DNA of 64,000 nucleotides from Candidatus Sericytochromatia bacterium (GTDB lineage Bacteria > Cyanobacteriota > Sericytochromatia > UBA7694). The position numbers and the translations under genes are program-made. The notes under the pieces were generated by a model. It made no database searches. It saw only the letters and a program-made list of their open reading frames with translations, and was not told the DNA's origin. Shown piece after piece: positions 37,553 to 45,557 of the stretch (positions are counted from its first letter, which is position 1; every line of letters begins with the position of its first letter). The stretch spans positions 62,001 to 126,000 of the forward strand of contig JADMKE010000005.1 of assembly GCA_018780035.1 (NCBI GenBank). Reading direction: 5' to 3'.

Positions 37553-38113
37553 ATGTTAAAAAACAGTCTTTTTTTACTCTTCGTTTTGTTTACCCATTTT
37601 GGGTGTAAAAAGAATATTGATCCGGCAACTGCGTCACTTTCTCAAAAAACACTGACATCATCGCCATCCTCACAACAGGCCAATGCCACTCCGACTCCTG
37701 AACTTATCGATGAAAATACCTGCCATCAGACCATTGAAGTCGATAAAGATAATATCCATTTCAAAACATTTGAGCAGTTTAAAGTGGGATATATTATGCC
37801 TTTCAAGACCATTTTTAAAAATTGTAGTTTTAAAGGGGAGGATGTAAAACAGCACACATTTTCATTAATAAATAATGGAAAAAATATTATATTCTCAGCC
37901 ACCACTGAAGAGCAAACAAAACCTGTGAGAACAACAGCATTACCGTCATACTGCTCATTTTATTTTGCGACGGGTCAAACAGATATATCATTGGTGGCTG
38001 AAACTGAACTCAAAAATGGGGAAGTCATCAAGAGTTTGCCTTTTACCCTACATTTAAACCCTGACCATATAAAATATTGCGAAACTCCCGGCACACCCAT
38101 GACCGCATATTAA
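37553..38113 (+). CDS. Cysteine-patterned lipoprotein (paralogue of 36786-37379)
   Basis: A 186-residue lipoprotein starting MLKNSLFLLFVLFTHFGC, with the lipobox HFGC. GGAG lies 12 nt before the ATG at 37553; the frame is open to a TTG at 37529. The mature protein has a Ser/Thr/Pro linker and a domain with four cysteines (TCHQT, FKNCSF, LPSYCSF, KYCE) that match its divergent paralogue. The gene is AT-rich relative to the flanks, which together with the duplication hints at recent arrival. The function is not recognised; probably an envelope protein. Confidence 0.6.
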   Translation: MLKNSLFLLFVLFTHFGCKKNIDPATASLSQKTLTSSPSSQQANATPTPELIDENTCHQTIEVDKDNIHFKTFEQFKVGYIMPFKTIFKNCSFKGEDVKQHTFSLINNGKNIIFSATTEEQTKPVRTTALPSYCSFYFATGQTDISLVAETELKNGEVIKSLPFTLHLNPDHIKYCETPGTPMTAY

Positions 38114-38181
38114 GTACTGCAGTCGTTGCTGTTTTGGACTTTTCTGGGAATAGACTTTATGTGCCCCGGAAAGGAGACAGC

Positions 38182-39117
38182 ATGTTTGAGCGTTTAAATT
38201 CAGCCACCTTCAGGGGCTTTGCACTTTTTAATGATCTCCTCTTATTTGGCCTCTTGGTTATGTTTCTTCCACTTCCTTTAGAGACTCCAAGCCGCATGGG
38301 ATTGGGATTGGGTCTGCTTTTGTTGCTTGAAGTGTCTTGGGGCAAAACCCCTGGCTCTCTCTTGGCTGGATACGGCACAGAACTTGACGATCTTTCATGG
38401 TTTGAAAGAGGGTTGTGGTTGGGCATTTGCTGTTTGAAGCTCGTCTGTTTTGGGCTTTCATGTGTGGTGGGGTGGGGGGTTCTGCAAGTGACAGCTCTCT
38501 TTAACAAAGAGGCTATCTCGGTTTGGAATCAACCGGTTATTTTAGGACTGGCACTTGCTCTTTTTCTCATTTTAAGTGTATTGGGCTCAAATCTGCTGGG
38601 TTATCTTCTGATAGAACATCTAGAAGATGGATTGAGCATTGAAAGAGATCACTTTGCCTATGCCAAAGATTGGGGGCTTTTTCTGAGCTTCTTGCCCTTG
38701 TTGGGCATTTTGCTCTATTCTTCTTTACAACCCCCATATTTAAACCATCATGGAGATAAAATCGGTTCGGTCATGGCCAATATGCACAATTTAGCAACCA
38801 TGTTGGAAACATATGCATCAGATTGGCAGGGTGTTTATCCAGAATCGCTTAAGACCCTGGAGCAAGAAGCCAAACAAACTGAGAATCCCTATTGGAAAGA
38901 AATTGTAAATCCCTATACAAGTCTATCGGGCAGTCCTAATACCTTGGCCAATGAAAAAGAACTGCCACAAGCGGGTATCAAATACCGGGGCTTCGTCAGT
39001 TTTGAAGTGCCTGCAGCCGACCTGTACCGCAAATACACGATCTATGGCTACGACAAACACGGAAAAAAAATCACATACAAAGACAAACTCTATATCTTGA
39101 GCAATGCGTGGGACTAA
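38182..39117 (+). CDS. RDD-like membrane protein with pilin-like C-terminal domain, copy 1
   Basis: A 311-residue protein. The start at 38182 has AAGGAG 5 nt upstream. The N-terminal about 190 residues contain four to five hydrophobic segments, with GKTPGSLLAGYGTELDD, a pattern of RDD-family membrane proteins (GKTPGK...G). The C-terminal about 90 residues resemble the soluble domain of type II pseudopilins and type IV pilins: MHNLATMLETYASDWQG, VYPESLKTLEQEA, NPYWKEIVNP and YGYDKHGKKI. Fusing such a domain to an RDD membrane anchor, away from any pilin leader, is unusual. A close paralogue lies 375 nt downstream. The function is unknown. Confidence 0.6.
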   Translation: MFERLNSATFRGFALFNDLLLFGLLVMFLPLPLETPSRMGLGLGLLLLLEVSWGKTPGSLLAGYGTELDDLSWFERGLWLGICCLKLVCFGLSCVVGWGVLQVTALFNKEAISVWNQPVILGLALALFLILSVLGSNLLGYLLIEHLEDGLSIERDHFAYAKDWGLFLSFLPLLGILLYSSLQPPYLNHHGDKIGSVMANMHNLATMLETYASDWQGVYPESLKTLEQEAKQTENPYWKEIVNPYTSLSGSPNTLANEKELPQAGIKYRGFVSFEVPAADLYRKYTIYGYDKHGKKITYKDKLYILSNAWD

Positions 39118-39195
39118 GACCCTTGCCAGAATTCACATTTTGTCGAAGGATAAACGGGCTAAGGAACAGGAATCCCCAAATCTCGACAGATTTTT

Positions 39196-39366
39196 TTAGC
39201 CAAAAGATCCACGGTTGGTTTCCAAAATCAGTTGAGCCGCTTCAATCAGATTCGTTCGGGCTTCTTCGATAGTTTTGCCTTGGGCATTGGCACCGGGCAG
39301 CTCTTCAATCCAAGCCATAAAATAGCCATCGATTTCTTCAAAGATGCCACTAAAGGTATGTTCCAT
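39196..39366 (-). CDS. HicB-like antitoxin, probably frameshifted
   Basis: A short gene of 56 codons: MEHTFSGIFEEIDGYFMAWI, then EELPGANAQGKTIEEA, then NLIEAAQLILETNRG. This is the HicB-type fold signature (a beta strand, then Y-x-A-x-x-x-E-L-P-G, then Q-G-K-T-x-E-E-A). HicB proteins neutralise the HicA mRNA interferase. A good ribosome binding site (GAGGAG) precedes the ATG. Just before the stop, a shift to the -1 frame gives VDLLAKKICRDLGIPVP and a stop at 39159, with an A7 run nearby, so a 1-nt indel may have broken the C-terminus. No hicA gene is seen beside it, so it is an orphan, either decaying or free-standing. Confidence 0.6.
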   Translation of the reverse strand: MEHTFSGIFEEIDGYFMAWIEELPGANAQGKTIEEARTNLIEAAQLILETNRGSFG

Positions 39367-39388
39367 ATGTGCTCCTCAGCTTTAGATC

Positions 39389-39455
39389 TGTAAATTTATT
39401 GTATTACAAAGCGCAAACGAGATTCTAGCATCCGTTGCTGTTTTTGGCATTTCTG
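39389..39455 (+). repeat. Upstream element shared by duplicated genes, copy 2
   Basis: CTGTAAATTTATTGTATTACAA, then GCATCCGTTGCTGTTTTTGGC and TTCTGGGAATAGACTT. It matches 37398-37455 in its first part and 38120-38160 in its last part, so the duplication of the RDD-like genes included upstream DNA. Confidence 0.55.
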
Positions 39456-39491
39456 GGAATAGACTTAAATATAACCCGGAAAAGAGAAAGC

Positions 39492-40442
39492 ATGATTGAA
39501 CGCTTAAATTCAGCCACCCTCAGAGCATTTTCACTTTTTAATGATCTTTTCTTATTTAGCCTCTTGTTCTCGTTGCTGCCACTGCCTATGGAAAGGCTGC
39601 ATCGCATTGCTCTAGGTTTGGGCTTGCTTTTATTGCTGGAGGTTTTTGTGGGAAAAACCCCTGGCTCACTCTTGGCTGGGTATCGTATGCAACTTGACTC
39701 ACGCTCTTGGTTATTAAAAGGGCTGTGGCTGGGCATCTGTTTCTTGAGATACTTGTTGTGTATTGAACTTTTATATGGGGTAGTTTTGGGAGTTTGCTAT
39801 TCCATGCAAACTTTTTTAGCAAATCTTTTGAATTTAGTCGTGTTTCTAGCTTTACTCATTTTCTGTATAATTTGTGCTTTTTTATTGAGTTGTATGCTGT
39901 TTGAATCTTTAGAAAATATGTTAAACATTCAAAGAAAGCAATTTGATTATGCAGAACACGAAGGCCTTTTTCGGAGCTGTTTGCCACTCATCGGCTATAT
40001 CAGCCTATTTTTTCTCACCCCTCGCTCTTTGGAAGAGCCGCTGCCCCTACTCGGCCCAGATCCCTACACCCACGTCCCCATGAAAGTCAGCGTTGTTAAA
40101 TCGCATATGGCTACCTTAGAAGCAATGTTGCAAATCTATGCTTCAGATTGGAATGGTGTCTATCCAGAATCGCTCAAGACCCTGGAGCAAGAAGCCAAAC
40201 AGAATAAAAACCCCTATTGGAAAGACATGGTTAATCCCTGGACAGGTAAATCCGGTAGCCAAAACACCTTGGCCAATCACAAAGACCTGTTGCAATCAGG
40301 TATTGAACAGCAGGGTTATGTCAGCTTTGAAGTGCCTGCAACCAGCAAGTACCGTAGATATTTTATCTATGGCTACGACAAACACGGCAAAAAGATCAAA
40401 GACAAAGGCCAGGTCTTTGTCTTAAGCAATGCGCGAGACTAA
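39492..40442 (+). CDS. RDD-like membrane protein with pilin-like C-terminal domain, copy 2
   Basis: A 316-residue paralogue of the gene at 38182: MIERLNSATLRAFSLFND against MFERLNSATFRGFALFND, GKTPGSLLAGY in both, and YASDWNGVYPESLKTLEQEA against YASDWQGVYPESLKTLEQEA. The membrane part has diverged more than the C-terminal pilin-like domain, so the latter is probably the constrained functional part. The start at 39492 has only a weak purine-rich site. The stop overlaps that of the convergent gene at 40439 by 4 nt. Both copies may be exporters or anchors that display the C-terminal domain in the periplasm, but this is inference. Confidence 0.6.
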   Translation: MIERLNSATLRAFSLFNDLFLFSLLFSLLPLPMERLHRIALGLGLLLLLEVFVGKTPGSLLAGYRMQLDSRSWLLKGLWLGICFLRYLLCIELLYGVVLGVCYSMQTFLANLLNLVVFLALLIFCIICAFLLSCMLFESLENMLNIQRKQFDYAEHEGLFRSCLPLIGYISLFFLTPRSLEEPLPLLGPDPYTHVPMKVSVVKSHMATLEAMLQIYASDWNGVYPESLKTLEQEAKQNKNPYWKDMVNPWTGKSGSQNTLANHKDLLQSGIEQQGYVSFEVPATSKYRRYFIYGYDKHGKKIKDKGQVFVLSNARD

Positions 40443-41659
40443 GGCTTCAAAACCGAAGGGTGTTTTTGAGAGGCTTCATTGATGGCTGCCGCTTGGGCCC
40501 CTTTTTCGGAAAACAGGGATTCAAATGCGGTTTTGGCCGCCTGGGGAGAAGGCAAGCCCTGGGTCATGGCTTGATACCCGAGTGCAAAGCCATAGACACT
40601 TAAAGCAATATCCTGATGGCTATTGCCATCGCGGGGCTGATGAGGCGATGCAAACCGCGGTTTGTCTTTGGCCAGGTTTTGGGCCACTTCAGCGGGGCTG
40701 CTGGGTGCTTCAATGGCCTGAGAAATGGCGACAATATGTTCAAAGGCTTTGTCGTGTTGACCGGCTTGGGCCGCATGAACGGCCTGATCCCAATGGCTGC
40801 GAATCTGGTCGGGATCACCGTTGGCCACCAATTGGTCGTAGGCTTTCATCTGGCCCAGAAAACCGCCATCCCCCAACATTTCATGGCCAATAATGCCGGC
40901 CCGCGAAAAGTCCATGGCATTGTCTTGAATATGTTCAAACCCCGCCAGTTGATTGGCGGCTTTAATCCCCAAGTCAAAGGCCTTGCGCTGCAGATCACTT
41001 TGGGCCAATTTGCCCATGCGCACCCCGGTCTCTAAGGCACAGAGCATATGCCCGACCTGATTGGTTTTGGGCCCCCAGAGTGGGCTGTCTTGAAAGGCCT
41101 GGGTCATGGTCACATCGCCAGGAAAGAGCGATCCGCCTTCCACTTCGCGAAAATGGGTCAACCTCGGCGTCAAAACTTTGCTGGAGAGATAGTGCATGGG
41201 CCCCTGTTTGAGGGCCTGCCACTTGCTCTCATTGGAGGGAACCCCACGGGTATAATCCAATAACAGCAATAAACGCCCCCCACCGGGAGAGCCCGCTTCT
41301 TTGGTATAGGCTTTTTCAACTGCCAAAGGCACGTCTGAGCGGGACAAAAAATCCAACATGGCTCCAACAGCATCACTTTGGGCCTTGGCCCTGAAGGCCG
41401 GATCTTTGTCGAGGTGAGCAAAATACGCTTCTTTGGACCCTTGAAAACGGGCCTGAGAGGCAGCGACCTGTGTGGGAAGTGAGGCTGCCAGACTGAGCAT
41501 CTTCTGAGGACCTTGTGCGGGAGGCAGATTCAAACTGAGTTTATCTGCTGCTGGTTTTAATGGGGAGGCTTGAACCTTGGCTGGAGCACTCGGTATTCCT
41601 TGAAGGGGACGCGCCAGAGGCAAGGGGCCCTGTCCCGATTGAATGTTGAGATTTGCCAT
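40439..41659 (-). CDS. Hypothetical protein, 406 aa, no signal peptide
   Basis: I recognise no family. The protein has a Pro/Ala-rich first 75 residues, then a folded, mostly helical domain with GGGRLLLLLDYTRG, NQVGHMLCALETG, GIIGHEMLGDGGF and DGNSHQDIALSVYGFALG. Two His-containing segments (VGHML, GHEML) recall metal-binding helices but no full motif is clear. The start at 41659 gives MANLNIQSGQG, which resembles MGNLSINNHQD of the gene at 43300; a GTG at 41674 is the alternative. Neither start has a strong ribosome binding site. It stands alone, convergent with the RDD-like gene. Confidence 0.6.
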   Translation of the reverse strand: MANLNIQSGQGPLPLARPLQGIPSAPAKVQASPLKPAADKLSLNLPPAQGPQKMLSLAASLPTQVAASQARFQGSKEAYFAHLDKDPAFRAKAQSDAVGAMLDFLSRSDVPLAVEKAYTKEAGSPGGGRLLLLLDYTRGVPSNESKWQALKQGPMHYLSSKVLTPRLTHFREVEGGSLFPGDVTMTQAFQDSPLWGPKTNQVGHMLCALETGVRMGKLAQSDLQRKAFDLGIKAANQLAGFEHIQDNAMDFSRAGIIGHEMLGDGGFLGQMKAYDQLVANGDPDQIRSHWDQAVHAAQAGQHDKAFEHIVAISQAIEAPSSPAEVAQNLAKDKPRFASPHQPRDGNSHQDIALSVYGFALGYQAMTQGLPSPQAAKTAFESLFSEKGAQAAAINEASQKHPSVLKP

Positions 41660-41758
41660 GGGTGCCACTTTCACTTGAATTCTGAAAACAGGTCTGAACT
41701 TTGTTAATTACTCTGTTAATTATAGTACAAAACGTTCAAAAACCTGTTTGATCGAAGT

Positions 41759-43096
41759 TTATGGCGTGACCACGTTCCCCATCTGCACAACCTCAAACGC
41801 ACTGCCTTTGACCCGTTTAAGGGTATTGAGAGCCGTGTCGTTCCAGCGGCTATCGGGCGCGCCGCTGATAAACCAATTGCTGCCATTGTCGGCCACAATC
41901 ATACCGTATTTTTTCAGGGCGCGCAGAATCACCTGGGCCTCACTCGGATAGGTGGAAATGTCAAAACTGGCTTTGAGGCGCACGCGCATGCCCATCGGCG
42001 GCAAATTGACATCGGTGCGGCTACTGGCAAAGTGGCGAGCAGGAGCCACATAAGCCCGGCGGCTGCGGGAGACTGTAAAGCGCAGCGCATGTTTGATCTC
42101 ACCCTGTTCCACCACTTCGTCGTAGCGCACGAGGCCCGGAAAAATGGGCAGACCGGCGGCATCTGCCGAGGTCCAACCGGCAGGACGTTGGGAATTGGAA
42201 TTGAGGTCAAAAACCGCGCCAGAACTGGCGTTATAGCCCCCGTCCGCACGGGGAAAGGCATTGAACAATTCGTAGAGCTTCCAATTGGCTGCATCCACCA
42301 CCAAAATATGCCGGTCGCCACTGGCATTGGGGCCGCCTTCGATCGGCGCATTGGCAGGCACAGGGTAAGGCCCCGGATCACTTTCATCGCCATAATCCGT
42401 AAAGACAATCGGCACGGGTGGGGTCTCAGCGCCCACCACAACATAGGGAATGCCAAAGGGCCCGCCATTCCAATTGGCCCCAAAATCCGGGTGCAGGCCC
42501 GTTGTCAGGCCGATGCTGGCGATCAAATTGGCCGAATTGGGGTCCACCGGCTCTGTATCCACAGCCTGATTCCAGGCATTGTCAGCGGGAAAAGGCAGAC
42601 GGCCATTGAGCGAAGCCCCCACCCCTGCGGGGCTGCCTGAGGGGTTAACTGCCGATGTGGCTGTGGGCAAGGGTGTGGGCGTTGCGGTCGGTAGGGCACT
42701 GGGGACAGGACTGGGAGAGGGGCTGGGGGTCGCGACAGATGTGGGCACCGGTGTCGGCAAGGGTGTCGGCAAGGGTGTCGGCAGCGGTGTGGCCGCAGGC
42801 TCGCCCGTTGGAGCGATTGTCGGCATCTCCGTAGGCGTTGCAACAGACGTGGGAAGTGGGGTTGGCGTGGGCAAAAGGGAAGGCAAAGGCGTAGGAAATC
42901 CACTGGAGCTGGGCAAAACACTGGGCAGTGCTGAAGGCAAACCGCTGGGGAAACCAGAAGGCAATCCAGAAGGCAAAGGCAGAGGTTTGAGCTTGGAGAT
43001 CAAGGCCAATTGTTCGGGTGTGCAGGCCGTCAGACCAGCAAAACTCAAGCAAAGCGCAGACAAAAGCGACAAACGAACCAGTGAACGAGAGGACAT
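41759..43096 (-). CDS. Lipoprotein with long Pro-rich stalk and conserved C-terminal domain
   Basis: A 445-residue lipoprotein with the lipobox LTAC (C25). Residues about 35-165 are a Pro/Ser/Thr-rich stalk with repeats such as LPSGLPSG and PLPTPLPTP, encoded by near-tandem DNA repeats. The C-terminal 280 residues begin LPFPADNAWNQAVDTEPVDP and continue HPDFGANWNGGPFGIPYVVV, a pattern I associate with an uncharacterised family of secreted proteins. It carries several Asp and His that could bind metal (HPDF, GDRHILVVD). AAGGAG lies 9 nt before the ATG. It is probably displayed on the cell surface on a flexible stalk. The exact role is unknown. Confidence 0.7.
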   Translation of the reverse strand: MSSRSLVRLSLLSALCLSFAGLTACTPEQLALISKLKPLPLPSGLPSGFPSGLPSALPSVLPSSSGFPTPLPSLLPTPTPLPTSVATPTEMPTIAPTGEPAATPLPTPLPTPLPTPVPTSVATPSPSPSPVPSALPTATPTPLPTATSAVNPSGSPAGVGASLNGRLPFPADNAWNQAVDTEPVDPNSANLIASIGLTTGLHPDFGANWNGGPFGIPYVVVGAETPPVPIVFTDYGDESDPGPYPVPANAPIEGGPNASGDRHILVVDAANWKLYELFNAFPRADGGYNASSGAVFDLNSNSQRPAGWTSADAAGLPIFPGLVRYDEVVEQGEIKHALRFTVSRSRRAYVAPARHFASSRTDVNLPPMGMRVRLKASFDISTYPSEAQVILRALKKYGMIVADNGSNWFISGAPDSRWNDTALNTLKRVKGSAFEVVQMGNVVTP

Positions 43097-43219
43097 AGCA
43101 GAATTCTCCTTGGGGTAATAGAGGACCGTTTTCAGGTCTGAAGAAGTATTCCCATTCGTTTACAATTCGTAACATTAATACACAAAAATTTATTTTTAGC
43201 ACAAGATGAGCCGCAAGCC

Positions 43220-43247
43220 AAAAGGCCTCTCCGAATTCAGAGAGGCC
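43220..43247 (-). terminator. Terminator after the 43300 gene
   Basis: GGCCTCTC (43224-43231) and GAGAGGCC (43240-43247) form an 8-bp stem with an 8-nt loop, followed on the minus strand by TTTT (43220-43223). Confidence 0.75.
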
Positions 43248-43299
43248 CTTCAAGAAAATAATTTCAGACAGTTCAGGTTGTCAGGCTGTTCCCTAAACC

Positions 43300-44514
43300 C
43301 TATTTCCCCATTTGCTGCAATTGCTGAATCACCGCTTTTTCCAAGCTGCTGTCCCACCAGCCTTTTTCAATGGCATCAGAAAGGGCCTTGATCGCAGGGG
43401 CCGAGAGATGGCTGAGTTTGTCGGGGTGATAACTCACCGCCCCTTTGGCATCGGTTTGCATAAAACCCGTCTGTTGGACAAATTCCATCGCGATATCGTC
43501 ATCCATCGCTTTGATCATTTTGTCGAGCATGGCTTTTTTCTCGCCTTTGTCGGCTTCGGCGGTTTCGGGGCTGCGCATTTCGTCGGAGACCTTGGCCGCC
43601 AGACGGGCACTTTCGAGATCGGCATTGGAGAAAAAGCTGGTCTGCATGCCCGAGAGATAGAGGTCTTCTGTCAGTTTTTTGCGGGCATCGTCGGGAATCA
43701 GGAACGATTCTTGTTTGAGGTTGTTGATCATAATTTCACGGGTTTCACGCGGAATCTGAGACATCACACTGGCATTGGTCTGGGGCGTCTCGCGGGTATT
43801 GTCGACCGCGCCTGTGGTGGCCAGATACTGAAAGGTGGCATTGGCATCAGCCTGTTTCAGCAATTCGTTGAATTCAGCCGTGGGCAATTGTGATTTGGCC
43901 GCAACCAAAAATTTGCCGCTTTCTTGGGGTTCATTGAGCATGGCCCCGGCTTTGTAGAGGGCATGGATCATCTCGCGCTCAGAACCAGAGACAAAGCCCC
44001 GATTGAGATTGTTGATCAGGCTCAAAACTGCATCACTTTTGGCTCCGCGCAGGGCGTGTAAGCTAAAGTCGGCTTTGCCACTGCCCGGAGCGACAAAACC
44101 AATTTCTTTCAAAAAGGAACGGGTCGCATCGTCATCGGCCATTTTGACCATGCGGTTGAAGGTGCCCGCATTGTAGGTGTCCATTTCACCGGCTTTGGGG
44201 CTGTCCATGTTTTTATAGGCATTGCGCAGTAATTTGCCCGCCAGCAAGTCATTGCCTTGCTGCATGGTGGCTTTAAATGTGTCAATTTCGTCGTCATCAA
44301 TCCCCAAAATCATGGTCTTGGCTTCTGCTGTGCCAAACTTTTTGGTGTATTCCCCCAGGGCCAGTTTGGAGAGATTGCGGTCAAAATCTTCGAGTTTGCC
44401 CAGATGAGAAGAGACCTCTCGGACCTCTTTGGCATCAAGTTTATTGTCATTTTTGACCTTAGAGGCCAATAACTGCATAAAATCCTGGTGATTATTAATA
44501 GAGAGATTGCCCAT
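43300..44514 (-). CDS. Hypothetical all-helical protein, 404 aa
   Basis: A soluble, Lys/Asp/Glu-rich helical protein with no signal peptide, membrane segment or recognised family. The N-terminus MGNLSINNHQDFMQLLASKV is followed by NDNKLDAKEVREV, which resembles one EF-hand loop (D-N-K-L-D-A-K-E-V), and another acidic loop is at GIDDDEID. The protein contains repeated helical motifs of the form MDxDxA...FL/FVxxTGF (ADDDATRSFLKEIGFV, MDDDIAMEFVQQTGFM), so part of it is an internal repeat. GGAG precedes the start. It has its own terminator. It belongs to the group of signal-less proteins between 40 and 54 kb. Confidence 0.6.
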   Translation of the reverse strand: MGNLSINNHQDFMQLLASKVKNDNKLDAKEVREVSSHLGKLEDFDRNLSKLALGEYTKKFGTAEAKTMILGIDDDEIDTFKATMQQGNDLLAGKLLRNAYKNMDSPKAGEMDTYNAGTFNRMVKMADDDATRSFLKEIGFVAPGSGKADFSLHALRGAKSDAVLSLINNLNRGFVSGSEREMIHALYKAGAMLNEPQESGKFLVAAKSQLPTAEFNELLKQADANATFQYLATTGAVDNTRETPQTNASVMSQIPRETREIMINNLKQESFLIPDDARKKLTEDLYLSGMQTSFFSNADLESARLAAKVSDEMRSPETAEADKGEKKAMLDKMIKAMDDDIAMEFVQQTGFMQTDAKGAVSYHPDKLSHLSAPAIKALSDAIEKGWWDSSLEKAVIQQLQQMGK

Positions 44515-44647
44515 AGCACGAAAGCTCCTTGGTGGAAATAAATCAGAGAGTTCTGACCCTTTTCATCATAGCTCAGTTTTTTGCAAACATTCTTAAATTT
44601 TTATTATATTCCACCCCTGTCCAAGAAAGGCCCCAAAGTGAGTGCGC

Positions 44648-44653
44648 TATAAT
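44648..44653 (+). promoter_or_regulatory. Consensus -10 box (TATAAT) upstream of the SGNH gene
   Basis: A perfect TATAAT at 44648-44653, 28 nt before the ATG at 44682. No good -35 is visible at the right distance. GAGGAG serves as the ribosome binding site further on. Confidence 0.4.
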
Positions 44654-44681
44654 CATAGAAGCACAGCCCTGAGGAGTCTCC

Positions 44682-45557
44682 ATGACCCATTTTCCCACTC
44701 AACCCAGCCCTCCCCCCCTGAGCACTTGGCTGAGAGCGGCAGGCCTCAAAGCCCCGGATCAGCTCTTTTCTGCGCCCCTCAGCGGCCCTGTCAAAAACGA
44801 CCAGACGCCAGCTCCGCCCATGCGTCTGGTCTCGCCACTGCAACCGGCTGCGCAAGATCAGGTGCAACAGTCCACACCCGCCCAACAGCCGGCCTCAACC
44901 TCATTGAATCTCTTTCAAAATGGCAAACCCCTGATCGGCCCCGGTACACGGGTCTTGCATATTGGCGACTCACACACGGTGGGCATTTATGGCCGGGAAA
45001 TGGACAAACTGATGCGTTCGACCGGCGCGCAGGTCGCGACCTACGGCTCAGCAGGCTCTTCGCCATCTTGGTGGCTGCAAGGCACCACCACCCGCTCGGG
45101 CTTTTATGGCCGGGGCGAAGACGGCAAAGTCGACAGCCCTGCGGATTGGAAAACCCCCCGCCAAACACCCAAACTGCCCGATTTGCTCAAAAAACACCAG
45201 CCCGGGGTGATCGTGATTTCGCTGGGTGCCAATTTGATCAATGTCAAAGATGGCGCCAGTATCGAAAAACAGGTCAAAGATTTGGCCGAAGTGGCCAAAG
45301 CCAGCGGGGCCAAAATTCTCTGGGTGGGCCCGCCCGATGGGCGCGAGAGCAATAAACCCACTTCAAAACAGGCGGCGCTCTACGCACATCTGCAAAAAGT
45401 AGCGGGTCAATATGGCACCTTTATCGACTCCCGTCCCTTAACCGAATACCCGGCCAAAGGCGGAGACGGCGTGCATTATTGGGGCAAAGAGGGCAGCAGA
45501 ACGGCCACAAACTGGGCCAACCACGTCTTCGAGCAAATCCAAGCCAGCCAGCCTTAA
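44682..45557 (+). CDS. SGNH/GDSL-type hydrolase, no signal peptide
   Basis: A 291-residue protein with a Pro/Gln-rich disordered N-terminus (1-80) and an SGNH hydrolase domain. Block I is LHIGDSHTVG with the nucleophile S97. Block II Gly is in YGSAGSS, block III Asn in SLGANL, and block V has D262 and H265 in GDGVHYWG. Such enzymes are esterases or lipases, often deacylating polysaccharides or peptidoglycan outside the cell. No N-terminal signal peptide is seen, which does not fit the usual location. GAGGAG lies 7-8 nt before the ATG. The stop overlaps that of the convergent gene by 4 nt. Confidence 0.8.
   Translation: MTHFPTQPSPPPLSTWLRAAGLKAPDQLFSAPLSGPVKNDQTPAPPMRLVSPLQPAAQDQVQQSTPAQQPASTSLNLFQNGKPLIGPGTRVLHIGDSHTVGIYGREMDKLMRSTGAQVATYGSAGSSPSWWLQGTTTRSGFYGRGEDGKVDSPADWKTPRQTPKLPDLLKKHQPGVIVISLGANLINVKDGASIEKQVKDLAEVAKASGAKILWVGPPDGRESNKPTSKQAALYAHLQKVAGQYGTFIDSRPLTEYPAKGGDGVHYWGKEGSRTATNWANHVFEQIQASQP

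Noticed and set aside
42645..43253. 202-codon minus-strand frame
   Set aside because: An alternative frame of the Pro-rich lipoprotein gene at 41759; it has no lipobox and reads across the terminator region.
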